From NCBI RefSeq assembly GCF_024622045.1, contig NZ_JANKBP010000007.1: 64,000 nt of DNA. The stretch is one strand, 5' to 3'. The position numbers and the translations under genes were made by a program. The notes beneath the pieces are model-generated. The model had not been told where the DNA came from, made no database searches, and saw only the letters and a list, made by a program, of their open reading frames with translations. The DNA comes from Rodentibacter caecimuris (GTDB taxonomy: Bacteria; Pseudomonadota; Gammaproteobacteria; Enterobacterales; Pasteurellaceae). Positions 62,880-64,000 of the stretch are shown here, one piece after another (the first letter of the stretch is position 1; every line of letters begins with the position of its first letter).

Positions 62880-62911
62880 CGTTTTATTACTTGATTAGAA
62901 AGGAGAAAAAA

Positions 62912-63418
62912 ATGGCTGATCCGCATATTCAATCCCCTATGGATATTTGGGATAAAATCACCGTGATTATTTATCGACTAGGGTTTATTATCGCCGCGTT
63001 TAGTATTTTGCTGCTGACTTGGTTGCCAAGTTTGGCAGAAATCACCGTTTTAATTGCCGCGATTTGCTGTGCTTCGTCTTTACATATTTATCTCAAGCAT
63101 TTTCGTTTAACTTTTCAATTTGCTACTTGGTTAGGCTTAGTTTGCTATATTTTAGGTTGGCACGAACTGGCATTAGGCGGTGCATTAGTCACACTAGGTG
63201 GGCTTTGTTTTAAAGAATATTTTTGTTTCCGTGTGCCGTTATTAAATTTACAGCCTATTTTTGTAGCAATACTATGGTTTGCTTGGGTATTTGAAGGCGG
63301 AATAATAACTCGAATTTTGTCGATTATTGTTGGCATGCTGATGTTACTTCTCGCGATACAAAAATGCCGAATGCCACTGCATTTTGATATTGGGGATAAA
63401 ACAAAGTATCAGGTTTAA
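62912..63418 (+). CDS. Integral membrane protein, DUF2301-like
   Basis: A 168-residue protein with about five hydrophobic helices after MADPHIQSPMDIWDKITVII. Length, the PMDxWDK N-terminus and membrane pattern resemble the DUF2301 family, whose function is unknown. The start at 62912 has AGGAGAAA upstream; an in-frame ATG 57 bases earlier lies within the terminator stem and is rejected. It converges on gltS. Confidence 0.7.
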   Translation: MADPHIQSPMDIWDKITVIIYRLGFIIAAFSILLLTWLPSLAEITVLIAAICCASSLHIYLKHFRLTFQFATWLGLVCYILGWHELALGGALVTLGGLCFKEYFCFRVPLLNLQPIFVAILWFAWVFEGGIITRILSIIVGMLMLLLAIQKCRMPLHFDIGDKTKYQV

Positions 63419-63422
63419 AATA

Positions 63423-63453
63423 AAAAAGAGCGGTCAATTTTACCGCTCTTTTT
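63423..63453. terminator. Bidirectional terminator between the membrane protein and gltS
   Basis: AAAAAGAGCGGT and ACCGCTCTTTTT flank CAATTTT in a 40-bp gap between convergent genes. It resembles an inverted uptake sequence but has GAGCGGT rather than GTGCGGT. Confidence 0.85.
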
Positions 63454-63458
63454 GTATC

Positions 63459-64000
63459 TTATGCGTGTAGGTAGGTCACCACAACTAAGAAAACTTTTAA
63501 TAGTGAGGCGTTGATTAAATCAATAAAGAATGCCCCCACCATTGGTACGATTAAAAAGGCTTTATGAGACGCACCGAAACGGCTGGTGATTGCTTGCATA
63601 TTTGCAACCGCAGTAGGTGTTGCACCTAAACCAAAACCACAGTGCCCCGCGCTGAGTACAATCGCATCATAATCTTTACCCATTGCACGATATGTGACAT
63701 AAATAGCGAAGAATGCCATGAAAGCAACTTGAATTGCTAGGATAACTAATACATCCGTGGCAAGACCGGCTAATTCCCAAAGTTTTAATGACATCAAGGC
63801 AATGGCTAAGAAAATGGATAAACCTACGCTACCTAAGACATCAATAGCGGAATCTGCCACACGGAATTTGAAAATATGTGCCAATACATTACGAATAATA
63901 ACGCCAGTAAACAAACACCAAACGAAAGTTGGCAATTGTAATGCCGTGCCTTTTGTTATGCTATCTAGATATTGACCGATTAACAAACAGAAAGACATCA
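63459..64000 (-). CDS. gltS: Sodium/glutamate symporter, C-terminal part (start beyond window)
   Basis: About 180 C-terminal residues of GltS, open to the window edge. It shows LPTFVWCLFTGVIIRN, the amphipathic re-entrant segment AGHCGFGLGATPTAVANM and FLIVPMVGAFFIDLINA, which match the second half of the family. It takes up glutamate with Na+ in the inner membrane. The N-terminal half lies to the right of the window. Confidence 0.93.
   Translation of the reverse strand, partial: MSFCLLIGQYLDSITKGTALQLPTFVWCLFTGVIIRNVLAHIFKFRVADSAIDVLGSVGLSIFLAIALMSLKLWELAGLATDVLVILAIQVAFMAFFAIYVTYRAMGKDYDAIVLSAGHCGFGLGATPTAVANMQAITSRFGASHKAFLIVPMVGAFFIDLINASLLKVFLVVVTYLHA

Overview
The window is chromosomal DNA from a member of the Pasteurellaceae. 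The 9-bp Haemophilus-type DNA uptake sequence AAGTGCGGT recurs throughout in both orientations, often as inverted pairs between convergent genes. The gene order nrdG / cydCD-trxB-cnoX / hemH-menI-like-ydiJ / ompA (P5) / grxD and thiBPQ-bioB resembles Haemophilus influenzae, but an idonate/gluconate locus, a LemA/TPM cluster, putAP and a large contact-dependent inhibition (CDI) locus are added. The species cannot be named from the sequence alone.

Positions 1-33820 are mostly housekeeping genes. They comprise the anaerobic RNR activase, 4.5S RNA, the CydDC exporter, thioredoxin reductase and a TPR-thioredoxin. Next comes an idnD-idnO-gntP operon divergent from gluconokinase, with a LacI-type regulator, two GntR-like operators and CRP sites. 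It is followed by selD with an in-frame UGA (Sec) codon and SECIS hairpin, hemH, a thioesterase, a large FAD/FeS 2-hydroxyacid dehydrogenase, ompA with a long leader, lemA plus two TPM genes, and grxD. A TPP riboswitch then leads thiBPQ, followed by bioB, putP, putA, trxA, ldhA and metB. A four-tRNA cluster (Gly, Cys, Leu, Lys) ends this part.

Positions 34250-58770 are the accessory region. A TpsB transporter (CdiB-like) precedes a 3,679-residue CdiA-like effector with ESPR, TPS domain, FHA repeats, a VENN boundary and a 295-residue C-terminal toxin region, then a 68-residue two-helix membrane immunity candidate. Downstream lies about 11 kb of orphan toxin/immunity cassettes. Two long 5'-truncated cdiA ends each carry their own toxin and two-helix immunity gene. 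There are also a short homologous toxin remnant with its immunity gene, two frameshifted orphan immunity genes, a type-50-like toxin with immunity, a frameshifted His-containing (RNase-like) toxin with immunity, a frameshifted CPCC gene, and a truncated HINT/GH-E-like toxin. Segments of near-identical DNA, each starting with an uptake sequence, occur in the expressed gene and twice downstream. One pair is an ungapped ~1.08-kb direct repeat that would allow an in-frame swap of the displayed toxin. A decayed IS21-family fragment closes the array against pgsA. This array is the most interesting content of the window.

Positions 58773-64000 return to housekeeping genes: pgsA, a 2-Cys peroxiredoxin, metC, mpl, a DUF2301-like membrane protein and the 3' part of gltS, which runs off the window.
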